This document shows positions 8,278 through 17,656 of a stretch of 59,950 nucleotides of DNA, piece by piece (position 1 is the first letter of the stretch; the number at the start of each line of letters is the position of its first letter). A program made the translations under genes and the position numbers. The stretch is from Gracilimonas sp040877545 (lineage in GTDB: Bacteria; Bacteroidota; Rhodothermia; Balneolales; Balneolaceae), in contig JBBDNN010000094.1 in NCBI GenBank assembly GCA_040877545.1, positions 1-59,950 on the forward strand, written 5' to 3'. The notes under the pieces were generated by a model. It had not been told where the DNA came from. It searched no databases and was given only the letters and a program-made list of their open reading frames with translations.

Positions 8278-9285
8278 TTAATTAATCTTTGAAGGCATTG
8301 TCTCTTCTAATTTCCTAAAAACTTTGTCGTTCAGTTCCACATTTGCCATACGAAGTGCCAGCAGCACAGCACCTGCAACCGGTGGAAAATAAGGCTCGCA
8401 AATTTTGCTTCCTGCTACCATATTTTCTATTTCTCTATATACCAGATTTTTTAAATAATCCGACTTTTGAACAGTTCCACCGGTTATTACAACCTGCACA
8501 GATTCATGTGAAAAATCCAATTTGTCTGCTACGGTTTGAACCATCAGTGCAAGTTCCATCACTCCTTTTTTTAAAATTTGCCTTGCTACCTCATCCTTTT
8601 TTTCGGCCGCTTCTATAACTAATGGAGCTAAGGAAGCAAGCTCTCCTTTACTCATAGGATGGCCTTTGCCTGAAAATCCTTCAAAATACAGCCTCCTCAT
8701 TATGTCTGAAATATCATCAATCCTGAGGCCCTTCAGCATTAAATTTGTTAATAAAGTAACTTGTCCACGGCCGTCATGAGCCCTCACCACAGCCTTTAAA
8801 GCTTGCCGTACGATATCATAAGCACTGCCTCTATCATCAATCAGGTGTCCCCATCCGCCCGACATCCAGTGGCGGTTATCATTCCGCCGGCCATAACAGG
8901 AGGAGCCGGTTCCGGCAATAAGTGCTATTCCTTCCTTGCCTGCTAATCCTCCGGCGAGGGAAATCCGAATGTCATGATCAACAGAAATATTTTCAGCCTC
9001 AATTACATCAAGTTCTTTAACTATTTGCCTGATTGTACTTTGATCTTGTTCACTTACCACGCCTGCCATTCCCATAAATACAGCATCAATGCTGTTGGAT
9101 TTTAGCTCAGCCTGATTCAGTGCCAGGCTAAATGCCTCGTTGATATGCGCCTGAACTTTATCAATGGAGATACTGCCATAATTGGAGGAGCCGGAAACGC
9201 CAAAACCTTTTATGTTGCCGTTGTGGTCTGCCAGTAATACCCTGGTACTTGTTCCGCCACCGTCAACTCCAGCTACAATTTTCAT
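8278..9285 (-). CDS. BadF/BadG-family sugar kinase (N-acetylglucosamine kinase-like)
   Basis: 335 residues, an ASKHA-fold ATPase. Phosphate 1 loop GVDGGGTSTRVLLAD at the N-terminus, IALIAGTGSSCYGR (phosphate 2) and SGGWGHLIDDRGSAYDIV, which is typical of eukaryotic-type GlcNAc kinases and bacterial BadF/NagK proteins. ITGGTVQKSDYL is the adenosine motif. It most likely phosphorylates an amino sugar such as GlcNAc in the cytoplasm. As first gene of the kinase-cPGI-cupin-isomerase operon it links amino sugar and hexose phosphate metabolism to the secreted hydrolases. Glucosamine kinase is an alternative. Confidence 0.8.
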   Translation of the reverse strand: MKIVAGVDGGGTSTRVLLADHNGNIKGFGVSGSSNYGSISIDKVQAHINEAFSLALNQAELKSNSIDAVFMGMAGVVSEQDQSTIRQIVKELDVIEAENISVDHDIRISLAGGLAGKEGIALIAGTGSSCYGRRNDNRHWMSGGWGHLIDDRGSAYDIVRQALKAVVRAHDGRGQVTLLTNLMLKGLRIDDISDIMRRLYFEGFSGKGHPMSKGELASLAPLVIEAAEKKDEVARQILKKGVMELALMVQTVADKLDFSHESVQVVITGGTVQKSDYLKNLVYREIENMVAGSKICEPYFPPVAGAVLLALRMANVELNDKVFRKLEETMPSKIN

Positions 9286-9376
9286 TTTAGTGAGGATAAT
9301 ATGTTAGTCACATCAGTTTTTGGTTGATGTGTGCTTGAAATAATTTCATCTTCGGTACTGACAAAGTATAATCTCA

Positions 9377-10366
9377 TCAATCAACAACTTGGTAATACTT
9401 TTCCTGGAAATGTGTGCTGGTTATAAATGCCCGGAAAAGAGCCGATTCATCCGTTTGAAAGATGTCAAAACCTTTGCTAATAAGTTCTCCCCACACCTGA
9501 TCCGGATCATCGGGAAGATCTTCATCAGCTAAGCCACCGGAAAGCCGGCCGTCCCACAAGGTATTTACCCATACCCGGAGGCCATATTTTCTGATGCTAC
9601 GAATGAAGTTTTCATCCACCCGGTGATATTCTTCCTCGTCAAATACCAGGCATATTGAACTAATTCCTACCAGCTCCTTAAAGTCTATGATTAGTTCCTC
9701 CAGTTCCTGGTCGTTGTAATTTTTAATATTTACAACCGGCATGAAATTCACCTCACCGGCAGGAAAATCCTGCAGCCGTTCTGCAACTACTTCGGGCTTT
9801 TCGCGGGAATTAATTATGATCTGATGGAGCATATTATGTTGTATCACAATTTCCAGCGCTTTCTCCATGATTGGCCCGGCATGATCCAGGTAAATCAACA
9901 CTTTACCTTTTGTCAGCTCTAAAACTTCATCCAGTGTTGGTACCCGCTGGTCCGTGGCGCCAGCATCATTAATCAGGAGAAGTTGCTGAATTTCCTCCAG
10001 GCTCATATTTTTAATTCTACCGCTGCTGTTTGTTGTGCGGTCGACGGTTCTGTCATGCATCACAATAATTTCCCCGTCAGCTGTTTCCTTCAGATCAATC
10101 TCCAGTACATCAATGCCATATTTTATGGCTGTTTCTATTGCCAGAATGGAATTTTCTGGTATTTCACTTCCCGCCTGCAGATTGGCACGATGAGCTACGG
10201 TAAATATATGTGGATACTCAGGGTCTAACCAGATTTCAGCCAGATCTTCTGACGTATAACCCTGTTTTATCTCTTCAAAGAATGTGGTTTTCTCACCCTG
10301 TTTACATCCCGCAAAACCGGTAAGAAGCAGTAATGTTACTATAAATTTCTTATTCAGAATTTTCAT
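9377..10366 (-). CDS. Glycerophosphodiester phosphodiesterase-like lipoprotein
   Basis: 329 residues with a lipobox LLLTGFAGC (Cys21). GDPD signature: AHRANLQAGSEIPENS (His-Arg and Glu-Asn), VLEIDLKETADGEIIVMHD (Glu-x-Asp and His-Asp), and a TIM-barrel order down to WVNTLWDGRLSGG near the C-terminus. Family members cleave glycerophosphodiesters or related phosphodiesters into alcohol and a phosphomonoester. Lipidation puts it in the envelope. It lies between the sulfatase unit, which ends in a terminator at 10477-10505, and the kinase gene 91 bp downstream, so it may begin the kinase operon. Confidence 0.85.
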   Translation of the reverse strand: MKILNKKFIVTLLLLTGFAGCKQGEKTTFFEEIKQGYTSEDLAEIWLDPEYPHIFTVAHRANLQAGSEIPENSILAIETAIKYGIDVLEIDLKETADGEIIVMHDRTVDRTTNSSGRIKNMSLEEIQQLLLINDAGATDQRVPTLDEVLELTKGKVLIYLDHAGPIMEKALEIVIQHNMLHQIIINSREKPEVVAERLQDFPAGEVNFMPVVNIKNYNDQELEELIIDFKELVGISSICLVFDEEEYHRVDENFIRSIRKYGLRVWVNTLWDGRLSGGLADEDLPDDPDQVWGELISKGFDIFQTDESALFRAFITSTHFQEKYYQVVD

Positions 10367-10476
10367 CCTTCTTTTAAAAAGAGGTCATTTAATAATGAAA
10401 TTGAGACAGGGCCCTGACACTTGCTCTTCCCTGTATAAGCGTAAACTTGAAGTTTTAGATAGTTTAAAACTTTCAG

Positions 10477-10505
10477 AAAAAAGGAGGACGTTATACCCTC
10501 CTCTT
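10477..10505 (-). terminator. Rho-independent terminator of sulfatase gene
   Basis: On the minus strand an AGGAGG stem, a 9-base loop GTATAACGT, the matching CCTCCT, then a run of six T. It starts 5 bp after the sulfatase stop codon. It separates the genes above 10.5 kb from the GDPD-kinase group. Confidence 0.75.
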
Positions 10506-10509
10506 AATA

Positions 10510-11910
10510 TCAGTTTGAGGAGTCAAATTCCTCAGCATCCAGAACATCGTATGAGTTGTTCAATCTTTTACTTGGAAATGCTTCTTTAGGCGAAGGCAGA
10601 AAATCATGAGTTTCATTCATCCAGTCGGATAAGGCTTGCTGATATTCATCAATCAGGTCGGCATATTCAGGATCATCTGCCAGGTTATTCCATTCGCCCG
10701 GATCATTTTCCAAGTCATAGAATTCAACGACCGGCCTGCTTTCTGCAAAGAAATATTCCAGTCTTTCATCACCGAGGTCACCTTCTTCTTTCAACCGATC
10801 GAATTCATCCCATGTTGGAGAAAACAGACGGTCCAGGGTATGAGTAATACCCACTTCAGGCCGATAATTTTGAATCAGTTTATATCGTTCACCCACTACA
10901 CTACGCATTGGATCCCAGTTATCATGCCAGTTTCGGCCGGCAAATATATATTCTCTTTTTTCATAATCTTCGCTTCTGAGCAATGGCAACAGCGATTGGC
11001 CTCTCATTTCCTCCGGCACTTCTATACCTGCAAGTTCCAGCCATGTTGGAGTTAGGTCGATGAGTGAAATCAGGTCATCATTCACCACTCCACTCTGACC
11101 CTGTCCGGGCCATTTTATAATTAATGGCACCTGGATTCCATCTTCATATAAAGTAGCTTTTGCCCGTGGGAAGGGCATACCGTTATCACCTGCCATAATT
11201 ATCATTGTATTATCTGCCAAACCACGCTCTTCAAGGAGTTTCATAATTTCACCAGATTCGGTGTCGAAACGAGTGATTTCGTTATAGTAATTGGCAATGT
11301 CTTCACGCACAGGCCCGGTATCAGGCAGAAAATCCGGAACATATATCTCATTGGGATCATGCTTATACTCATAATCATTTGTATATGGCCGGTGGGGATC
11401 AGTGGTGCCAAACCAGATGAAAAACGGAGTATCTTCCGGCAACTCATCCAGAAATGCATCCACAAAAACCGTTGATCTTCTTCCAACAGAAAAATCGAAC
11501 TCCGATTCAATATTTTTCTGGTGAACTTTCCGGAGTGAGCCTGTGTAATACCCTTTGTCGTTCAACATGGAAATTATGCTTTCGAAATCCGTCATCCGGT
11601 CCACATGCAGGCGGGAAGCTCCAACTTCATGTGCATAGCGCCCCGTTAATATGGAAGCCCTGCTGGGACTACACTGAGATGAAGTAACATAAGCACGATT
11701 AAATAATACACCTTCTTCTGCAAGGCGATCAATATTCGGAGTATGGATTTTATCATTTCCATAGGCACCTAAATCCGGAACGCTATGATCGTCAGTAAAT
11801 AAAAAAACGATATTAGGCGGGTTTTCTTCCTTTTTATCATCTGGTACTTTAGACAGATATAAGGCACTGATAATAATCACTAAAGATAAGCCGGTAAGAT
11901 ATAATTTCAT
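10510..11910 (-). CDS. Secreted sulfatase, heparan N-sulfatase-like (S1_8 type)
   Basis: 466 residues with an N-terminal hydrophobic signal or anchor (LTGLSLVIIISALYL). Metal site FLFTDDHSVPD (Asp40, Asp41), formylglycine Cys80 in SSQCSPSRASILTG, and AGDNGMPFPRAKATLYEDG, the pattern typical of the N-sulfoglucosamine sulfohydrolase-like subfamily. It would remove sulfate from an amino sugar or a hydroxyl in the periplasm. A paralogue of the same subfamily is at 48864-50438. It follows the AP-fold lipoprotein gene (47 bp) and is probably in its transcription unit, which begins at the motif at 13149. Confidence 0.88.
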   Translation of the reverse strand: MKLYLTGLSLVIIISALYLSKVPDDKKEENPPNIVFLFTDDHSVPDLGAYGNDKIHTPNIDRLAEEGVLFNRAYVTSSQCSPSRASILTGRYAHEVGASRLHVDRMTDFESIISMLNDKGYYTGSLRKVHQKNIESEFDFSVGRRSTVFVDAFLDELPEDTPFFIWFGTTDPHRPYTNDYEYKHDPNEIYVPDFLPDTGPVREDIANYYNEITRFDTESGEIMKLLEERGLADNTMIIMAGDNGMPFPRAKATLYEDGIQVPLIIKWPGQGQSGVVNDDLISLIDLTPTWLELAGIEVPEEMRGQSLLPLLRSEDYEKREYIFAGRNWHDNWDPMRSVVGERYKLIQNYRPEVGITHTLDRLFSPTWDEFDRLKEEGDLGDERLEYFFAESRPVVEFYDLENDPGEWNNLADDPEYADLIDEYQQALSDWMNETHDFLPSPKEAFPSKRLNNSYDVLDAEEFDSSN

Positions 11911-11957
11911 TTTTCAGAGATTTAGTTTTAGTTAAGATTCAAAAAATCTGCAGGTGG

Positions 11958-13040
11958 TTATTCTGCATTATCCATGACTGACTTTATAGGTACACCTTTG
12001 GCTTTCCCCGTATCGAAATGCATTTCCAGGAAGGCTGCAAGAGTTTTCGCGAATTGACTGGCTTTAATATCCGCTTCTTCTTTTTGCTCGCCAGTTGGTT
12101 TAGTATCGGGACCGATTACTGCAAACCAGGTTTCTTCTGCATGCTCAACACCACCGGAACCATGAGTGTGCCAATCTCCGCCAACACCACGGCCATGATC
12201 TGTGGTGATGAATAAAGTAGTTTTACCTTTATAAAAACTATCCTGCTCGATGAAATCCCAAACCCCTTTTATGAACTCGTCTGCTTCATGAATGAGATTT
12301 AAATAGGTATCATATTCTGACTCATGCGCCCAATGGTCCGTTTTGTTGATAGCCATATAAACAAATCTTGGCTTATCATTTTCCATGAGGCGGATGGTTT
12401 TGTTGTATACCGTCAGGTCTTTATGGCCGGCACTAATAGTGAAGTTATTTTCACTTTCGTGAAATAAATCCGTAAAACTGCTTGCTGCGGCTGTAATGGC
12501 AATTTTATTACCTTCAAAGCCACTTTGTTTACTTAGAAATTCTATTATCGTTTGGTTGTTATTTACTGGCGGTTTATTTGCTGTGATTGTTCTATCAGCA
12601 TAGCCATTCCAGATTTCAGCATAACCGGGAAATGATTTCAGGGACGAATTGGTAACACTCACCTTATTGTCATACTTCCTGTTGCCATAAATTTTGCCAA
12701 TGTTTACCAGTTCGTTCCAGAAAAAGGGCATCAGCATTTTTCGCCGTTCATCTTCATCATCTGACCAGTAATCATCCCAAACCCTATTATAATCTCCGGA
12801 AATATATAGTCTGTTACGAACGAGGGTGGAGTCTGCACCACCAAAAACTTCCTGCCAGCGTACGCCATCCAGCGTGATAACCACTACATTTTCAGTCGCT
12901 GTATTTTCGGGGATGTAAACTTCCTCAACTCCCTCATCCGGTTTTTCTTCTTCCTCCTCATCACCGGAGTTAACAGACGAGTCACAGCTCAGCACGAACA
13001 GGCCTGCTAAAACGAGAAATAATAATTGTCTGGCTAACAT
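11958..13040 (-). CDS. Alkaline-phosphatase-superfamily lipoprotein
   Basis: 360 residues with lipobox FVLSC (Cys19) and an acidic linker. Motifs of the AP fold: ITLDGVRWQEVFGG (metal Asp58), predicted nucleophile Ser136 in SFPGY, NKTDHWAH, and TTDHGRGVGGDWHTHG with several metal His/Asp. The nucleophile is Ser rather than Cys, so it is a phosphatase/phosphodiesterase and not a sulfatase. Length is short for the superfamily. Substrate unknown; the context suggests a phosphorylated sugar or phosphodiester in the envelope. A promoter-like AGGG-N15-TCTAA element lies 109 bp upstream. Confidence 0.8.
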   Translation of the reverse strand: MLARQLLFLVLAGLFVLSCDSSVNSGDEEEEEKPDEGVEEVYIPENTATENVVVITLDGVRWQEVFGGADSTLVRNRLYISGDYNRVWDDYWSDDEDERRKMLMPFFWNELVNIGKIYGNRKYDNKVSVTNSSLKSFPGYAEIWNGYADRTITANKPPVNNNQTIIEFLSKQSGFEGNKIAITAAASSFTDLFHESENNFTISAGHKDLTVYNKTIRLMENDKPRFVYMAINKTDHWAHESEYDTYLNLIHEADEFIKGVWDFIEQDSFYKGKTTLFITTDHGRGVGGDWHTHGSGGVEHAEETWFAVIGPDTKPTGEQKEEADIKASQFAKTLAAFLEMHFDTGKAKGVPIKSVMDNAE

Positions 13041-13148
13041 TTGTTTTAAATCCTAAATATTATCAATAATTTTTTCTGAATTATTCAATTGGCTCACTTA
13101 ACCACTTTTGAACAGAAACATCATCAGATACGGATACCGCTCTAATAG

Positions 13149-13175
13149 TAGTTAGATTTAAGAGCATACTACCCT
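13149..13175 (-). promoter_or_regulatory. ECF-type promoter motif, copy 2 (AP-fold lipoprotein)
   Basis: Minus strand AGGGTAGTA at 13175-13167 and TCTAACTA at 13156-13149 with the same 15-base gap as the other copies. It lies in the 383-bp gap 13041-13423, which otherwise holds only the terminator of the RCC1 gene. Confidence 0.6.
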
Positions 13176-13349
13176 GTATTTTTTCTTCTATTTTAAGTGA
13201 AATTTGTTTCTCTGCACTAAAACAAACTTTACAGCAAATATAATCAGGGAGGTGGGCTACCATTCTCCAACAGGAAAATTCAGATAACTCAAATAGCAAG
13301 AACTAAGCGGGATTAAGAAATAAAGATCCAGTTGTGAAAACTGTCTTAT

Positions 13350-13397
13350 AAAAAAAGCGGCACCAGGCTCCAAATTTCTTCAGACCTGAGTGCCGCT
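13350..13397 (-). terminator. Rho-independent terminator of RCC1-repeat gene
   Basis: On the minus strand AGCGGCAC, a one-base bulge and CAGG pair with CCTG and GTGCCGCT, followed by seven T. It lies 27 bp after the stop codon of the gene at 13424-15175. It makes that gene monocistronic. Confidence 0.85.
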
Positions 13398-13423
13398 AAT
13401 CACTGCTAATTAAAGCTAATTAA

Positions 13424-15175
13424 TTATTTCAGCAATGTAAGTTTACGAACTGCAGTAAACTCACCAGCTGTAATTTTATAAAAGTAGACACCACTTACAT
13501 GATGTTGCGCATTCCATACTACTGCATGAGAGCCTGCACTTTTTGCAGCATTTACCAATTCGGCCACTTGCTGACCCATTACATTGTAAATGGTAAGAGT
13601 AACATGAGACTGCTCAGGTACATCAAACGAAATGGTAGTAGTTGGATTGAATGGGTTAGGATAATTTTGACCCAGACTGTATGCAGAAGGAATATTCGGG
13701 TTTTTTTCGTTAGAAACATTCACCTCAACATTAACAACTAATTCACTTGATGGATCACTTGAAAAAGTTGTCTGGTCTACAGCTTTTACTGTGTAAGTGT
13801 AATCTCCGGCAGTCGAAACCGTATCATTGAAACTGCTCGTTTCAGACTGAAAGCTCGTTTCCGTTCCATCAAATGTTCTGGAAACCAGGTAATGAGACAG
13901 GTCAGAGACATCTACATCGTCCCAGGTTAATTCCACTACAGAATAATCATCTTCCATCTGCACTTCAGCTGACAGGTTCTTTGGTGCAGGAGGAGCTGGA
14001 GATTGATCCATTACAAGGTTGTGAGCACCATTCGTAGAAACTATGGTGATGTTATCATAGGTACCGCCTACAGAAATTTCTTCAGCTTCTGTTATTTGAT
14101 CAACTTCATCGCCTTGTGCCATTTGATTTTCTCTGTTGTGTCCAGTCGCCCATACAGAGCCGTCATTTTTGGCAAAAATTGCATGACGCTGACCTGTACC
14201 AAAACTTACAACATTGTCACCATGCAGAACCTGAACAGGCTCAAGGGCGTTATCATTGGTACCATCACCAACATTACCCCATGTATTACGCCCATACGCC
14301 CAAAGCTGGCCATCAGAATCCAGATAGTTACAGTTTCTTGCTGCACAATCTACATCAACAGCAGCATCAGCTATTTGTGCTGGCGTGAAAATATGGTCAG
14401 TAGAACCAGTACCCAGCATTCCGGCATCACCACGGCCAATTGACCAAAGTGAACCATCAGTTTTAATGTACGATACATTCCCAAAGCCAACTGCAAATTT
14501 TACTACATCTGTATCAATTTCAGCAGGATCATCTGGTGAAACATCTGCAACATCATTTGGGTCGGCACCCATTTGCCCGTGGCTGTTTTGGCCTACTCCA
14601 TATAAAGTTCCGTCACTTGTGAGAAAAAAGCCATTAATTTGATTTCCTTCTGCAGCAACAACATCCGTGATATCTGTAACTTCAACAGGTGAAAACTGAT
14701 TTTCTCCACCCGTTTCTACACCGATCTGGCTGAAGTCATTTCGACCCATAGCCCAAAGTGATCCATCACTTTTTATGTAATGAGTTGAAACTATGCCACC
14801 ACTTACATAGATAACATCGTCATCCACCTCTACAGGGCTGAGCTGTGATGCAACTTCAGCATCGTTAATTCCAAGCTGTCCGTGTGAATTGCTTCCAGTT
14901 GCCCACAGGGTGCTATCTTCACTGATATAGAGGCTGTGGTCCTGCCCCGCGCTAAAGAATATAACATTACCAATTACTTCTGATGGAGTTTCTGAAGTTT
15001 CATCTTCACTGTCGATGCCTAACTGCCCCAGATGGTTATAGCCCCAGGAATATATAGTTCCCATAGGATCAATAATGCCTGGTGTTTCCGCCGTTTGACC
15101 ATTAGCTGGTAGCGAAAAGAGTAGTAAAGCCGCTACAACCAATGTACTGATAGATAGTATCTTTGTATTTTTCAT
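13424..15175 (-). CDS. Secreted RCC1-repeat protein with FN3 domain and type IX sorting domain
   Basis: 583 residues. A signal peptide (STLVVAALLLFSLPANGQ) is followed by about seven RCC1/BLIP-II-type repeats of the form W-x-x-G-x-N-x-x-G-Q-x-G (for example YSWGYNHLGQLG, WATGSNSHGQLG, WAYGRNTWGNVG) covering residues 40-390, a seven-blade propeller. Residues 395-485 look like a fibronectin III domain. The end, with NYPNPFNPTT, YNVMGQQVAELV and VYFYKI, is a Por secretion C-terminal sorting domain (type A), so the protein is exported by the type IX system to the surface or medium. No enzyme motif is seen; a binding role is likely. Own promoter motif and strong terminator. Confidence 0.85.
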   Translation of the reverse strand: MKNTKILSISTLVVAALLLFSLPANGQTAETPGIIDPMGTIYSWGYNHLGQLGIDSEDETSETPSEVIGNVIFFSAGQDHSLYISEDSTLWATGSNSHGQLGINDAEVASQLSPVEVDDDVIYVSGGIVSTHYIKSDGSLWAMGRNDFSQIGVETGGENQFSPVEVTDITDVVAAEGNQINGFFLTSDGTLYGVGQNSHGQMGADPNDVADVSPDDPAEIDTDVVKFAVGFGNVSYIKTDGSLWSIGRGDAGMLGTGSTDHIFTPAQIADAAVDVDCAARNCNYLDSDGQLWAYGRNTWGNVGDGTNDNALEPVQVLHGDNVVSFGTGQRHAIFAKNDGSVWATGHNRENQMAQGDEVDQITEAEEISVGGTYDNITIVSTNGAHNLVMDQSPAPPAPKNLSAEVQMEDDYSVVELTWDDVDVSDLSHYLVSRTFDGTETSFQSETSSFNDTVSTAGDYTYTVKAVDQTTFSSDPSSELVVNVEVNVSNEKNPNIPSAYSLGQNYPNPFNPTTTISFDVPEQSHVTLTIYNVMGQQVAELVNAAKSAGSHAVVWNAQHHVSGVYFYKITAGEFTAVRKLTLLK

Positions 15176-15273
15176 AAGTCAATATTTTAGTTAATGTTTA
15201 TATATGCTCGATTTTCTGACATATAGCAACAACAAAACAACCCGTGTAGGTTTTTAACTTTTATTGCTATATA

Positions 15274-15300
15274 TAAATAGATTAAATATTGGCCTACCCT
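15274..15300 (-). promoter_or_regulatory. ECF-type promoter motif, copy 3 (RCC1-repeat gene)
   Basis: Minus strand AGGGTAGGC at 15300-15292 and TCTATTTA at 15281-15274, again with 15 bases between AGGG and TCTAT. The -10-like part differs from the others by one base (TCTAT for TCTAA). It is 99 bp upstream of the ATG at 15175. Confidence 0.5.
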
Positions 15301-15538
15301 GTATAAAATTTTACAAACACGTTTTCGGGGATTATAAGCTGGTTTTTTTCACACTTGATGAACTTTCATCTGTCCGTTTCCTTATTAATGGAAGAAAATG
15401 ACATGCTTCAGATGCCTTGTTCCAGAACGCAAACTTTCTGCTTATGGCTGGCTTGCAATATTCTCAGAGCTTTAAATGTAAAAGTAGAAGTGGGTACACT
15501 TTTGCTGCTTCAGAATCAGGATTGACTTAGGGTAATGA
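15301..15538. other. Non-coding gap, no feature recognised
   Basis: This 238-bp part of the 15176-15538 gap lies between the HAD gene and the promoter motif of the RCC1 gene. I see no gene, no clear terminator and no convincing repeat. Short open stretches exist on both strands without a start codon or recognisable motif. Confidence 0.5.
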
Positions 15539-16225
15539 TTAAGAATCAGCATCTGCTGCATCAGCCAAATTTGCAAGAACTTTCACGATATCCGCTTTTT
15601 TGAAATCGGCAATGATAACATCCGCTTTGCTTAAATCCTGATTACCTGAATGCGGATTTCTGAAGCCTATACATTTCATTCCGGCAGCTTTGGCGGCAAT
15701 CACACCGTTTTTGGAATCTTCAATGACACAACATTGAGCAGGATGAGTTTCACTTAATTCTGCTGCTTTATTAAAAATGGCGGGATGAGGCTTGGAGTTT
15801 TCCAACTCCGCTCCGCTAATAGTGAAGGCAAAATATTTGTTGAGGTTCAGCTTATTCAGTACCCATTTAATTTCTTCTCTTGTTGCGGAAGAGGCAAGTA
15901 ACAGCTGCTTATTTTCCTCATGCAAATACCTGATTATCTCCAGAACATTCTCAACCGGTTTGATTTCATCGCCCTCCTTCAGATAATTAAGGTATCGGCT
16001 GCGAATATCGGAAAGGACCTTTTCGGGTTTTTCACCCAATTGGTACTTCTCAAATATAACGCTCATCATGTCCATTCCTGAACGTCCCACATAAGTCAAA
16101 TGCTCTTGTTCAGAGATGTTCAGCCCCAATTCACAAAAAATCTCCTGTTCAACTTTCATATGCACGGGCTCACTGTTGATTATCACCCCGTCCATATCAA
16201 AAATCACGGTTTTTATTTCCTTCAT
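15539..16225 (-). CDS. HAD-superfamily phosphatase/beta-phosphoglucomutase-like
   Basis: 228 residues, usual size for subfamily IA with a helical cap. Motif I FDMDGVIINSEP, motif II LLLASSA, motif III Lys in SKPHP, motif IV VIEDSKNG. The GRSGMDMM stretch in the cap resembles beta-phosphoglucomutase and sugar-phosphate phosphatases. Cytoplasmic; it would rearrange or dephosphorylate a sugar phosphate released by the pathway. It is the last gene of the 31.8-15.5 kb cluster, 6 bp after the ceramidase-like gene, so co-transcribed with it. Confidence 0.8.
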   Translation of the reverse strand: MKEIKTVIFDMDGVIINSEPVHMKVEQEIFCELGLNISEQEHLTYVGRSGMDMMSVIFEKYQLGEKPEKVLSDIRSRYLNYLKEGDEIKPVENVLEIIRYLHEENKQLLLASSATREEIKWVLNKLNLNKYFAFTISGAELENSKPHPAIFNKAAELSETHPAQCCVIEDSKNGVIAAKAAGMKCIGFRNPHSGNQDLSKADVIIADFKKADIVKVLANLADAADADS

Positions 16226-16231
16226 ATAATG

Positions 16232-17611
16232 TCAGGTTATCTGTGATGTCAGATTAATCAGGCTTTTTAACATCTTTTCATTGGAATTTTCTGCAAAAGG
16301 AGCGGGATGATTATAAAACCTGAAGGCATATTCAATTTCGTATCCGTCAGTTCTGTCCTCATCAAACACGGGAATATACCCCTTTAGAGGACTAGAAAAG
16401 CCAATAACATGCACTTTATTACCCGGAAATGACTTCTGCAGTTTTTCCTGAATTTCGAAATATGGTTCTGCTGCTATAAAGTACCATATCATTCCACCTA
16501 AATTCAAAGCTTTGACATTCACTTCACACGGTTCATAGAAGATTGCTTGCGGTTTAACTGCCCAGTTTGCAGCCCAATTAGACAGTGCTTCGCAGGTATG
16601 TGCTATAATAGTTTGTTGAGTTTCATCATCCGTTTCAGTATTCAACACTTTTGAAATTTCTTGCTGAATTTGAGAATCAGGTGATTTATTACTTGCCGCT
16701 TTCTGATAATCCCGGCTCAGCTGCCGCAAATCACCCTGCGAAAACAGCTCCATGTAATCTAATGGTACCATAGATTCTGCAAATCCAAAGCTTTTACATT
16801 CTTCCGGTTCAGTCCAGAAACTTGACTCTGCACGATTGAGAATTTCAGTATCATAATTAGTAATGGAGTCATCACTTCCGGGCACTAGAGGCGGATTTAA
16901 ATTTCCTGCTGCCCCTTGCAGAAAGAGAAAAGGCATGTTGAATTTTTCACCCAGTTTTTTACACAACTCACCTGGATAATCAGCAGAAATTCTATCACCG
17001 CCGGAAAGCACCGGATGGGCTGCCCAATGTATGATTCCAGCAAGGGGATTGTTTTCTTTATCATCAAATTTTATTAAATACATTTTATCAGGTACTGAAC
17101 TCGAAGCATTGCGTGGCATCTCCCCAAGGGTAGCAATGGTGCGCGATTGTGAGTAAGTCCGGTCATAAGCCAAGCCGTCCATAGGCACCTCACACCTGCT
17201 AATGGTGACGCTCTTGGTGTTTTTCATTGCTTTTAAACACGTATCCCGGGTAATGTTGCAGAGTTGCTGCCAGTAACTTTTGTCAGGAATTCCGCATCCC
17301 AGCAACTCCACTGTCGATGGTGCGCTGTGGGTATGGGTGCAGCCTAATATTCTGTGGGTTCTGGGAATATCGATATCCTCTGTCTCATCCAGCGTGTCCT
17401 GAATAAGACTGTGAATTTCATTCCCAAGGCCAAGGAGGTCGTAGACCAACAGAATGACCTTCTGCCTGTTATATTCAAATACCATACATCGCAGATGAAG
17501 GGGATCACGAGTGGCATCCACAGGTTTATTGCACCGGCTAATGAATCCGCTGGTTGTAACCGGCAAGGATGGGGTTATATCTTCGGATGCAAAACCAACT
17601 TTTAGCGGCAT
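16232..17611 (-). CDS. Neutral/alkaline ceramidase-like protein (N-terminal domain only)
   Basis: 459 residues. The start KVGFASEDITPSLPVTTSGF and the motif GCTHTHSAPST (zinc His) belong to the neutral/alkaline non-lysosomal ceramidase catalytic domain, as does the later LQGAAGNLNPP. True ceramidases are about 650-750 residues with a C-terminal immunoglobulin-like domain and a signal peptide; both are absent here. Such short members are common in sugar-use clusters of Bacteroidota and probably hydrolyse an amide or ester other than ceramide. It is cytoplasmic by sequence. Upstream by 45 bp is the cytoplasmic sulfatase. Confidence 0.75.
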   Translation of the reverse strand: MPLKVGFASEDITPSLPVTTSGFISRCNKPVDATRDPLHLRCMVFEYNRQKVILLVYDLLGLGNEIHSLIQDTLDETEDIDIPRTHRILGCTHTHSAPSTVELLGCGIPDKSYWQQLCNITRDTCLKAMKNTKSVTISRCEVPMDGLAYDRTYSQSRTIATLGEMPRNASSSVPDKMYLIKFDDKENNPLAGIIHWAAHPVLSGGDRISADYPGELCKKLGEKFNMPFLFLQGAAGNLNPPLVPGSDDSITNYDTEILNRAESSFWTEPEECKSFGFAESMVPLDYMELFSQGDLRQLSRDYQKAASNKSPDSQIQQEISKVLNTETDDETQQTIIAHTCEALSNWAANWAVKPQAIFYEPCEVNVKALNLGGMIWYFIAAEPYFEIQEKLQKSFPGNKVHVIGFSSPLKGYIPVFDEDRTDGYEIEYAFRFYNHPAPFAENSNEKMLKSLINLTSQIT

Positions 17612-17656
17612 AGGGCTGTACGTGATTATTTTGGGGTGAATTGAATTATGCTATCC

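Noticed and set aside
13081..13299. A 72-codon minus-strand frame upstream of the AP-fold lipoprotein
   Set aside because: No recognisable motif, and it spans the AGGG-N15-TCTAA element at 13149-13175, so it is more likely promoter region.
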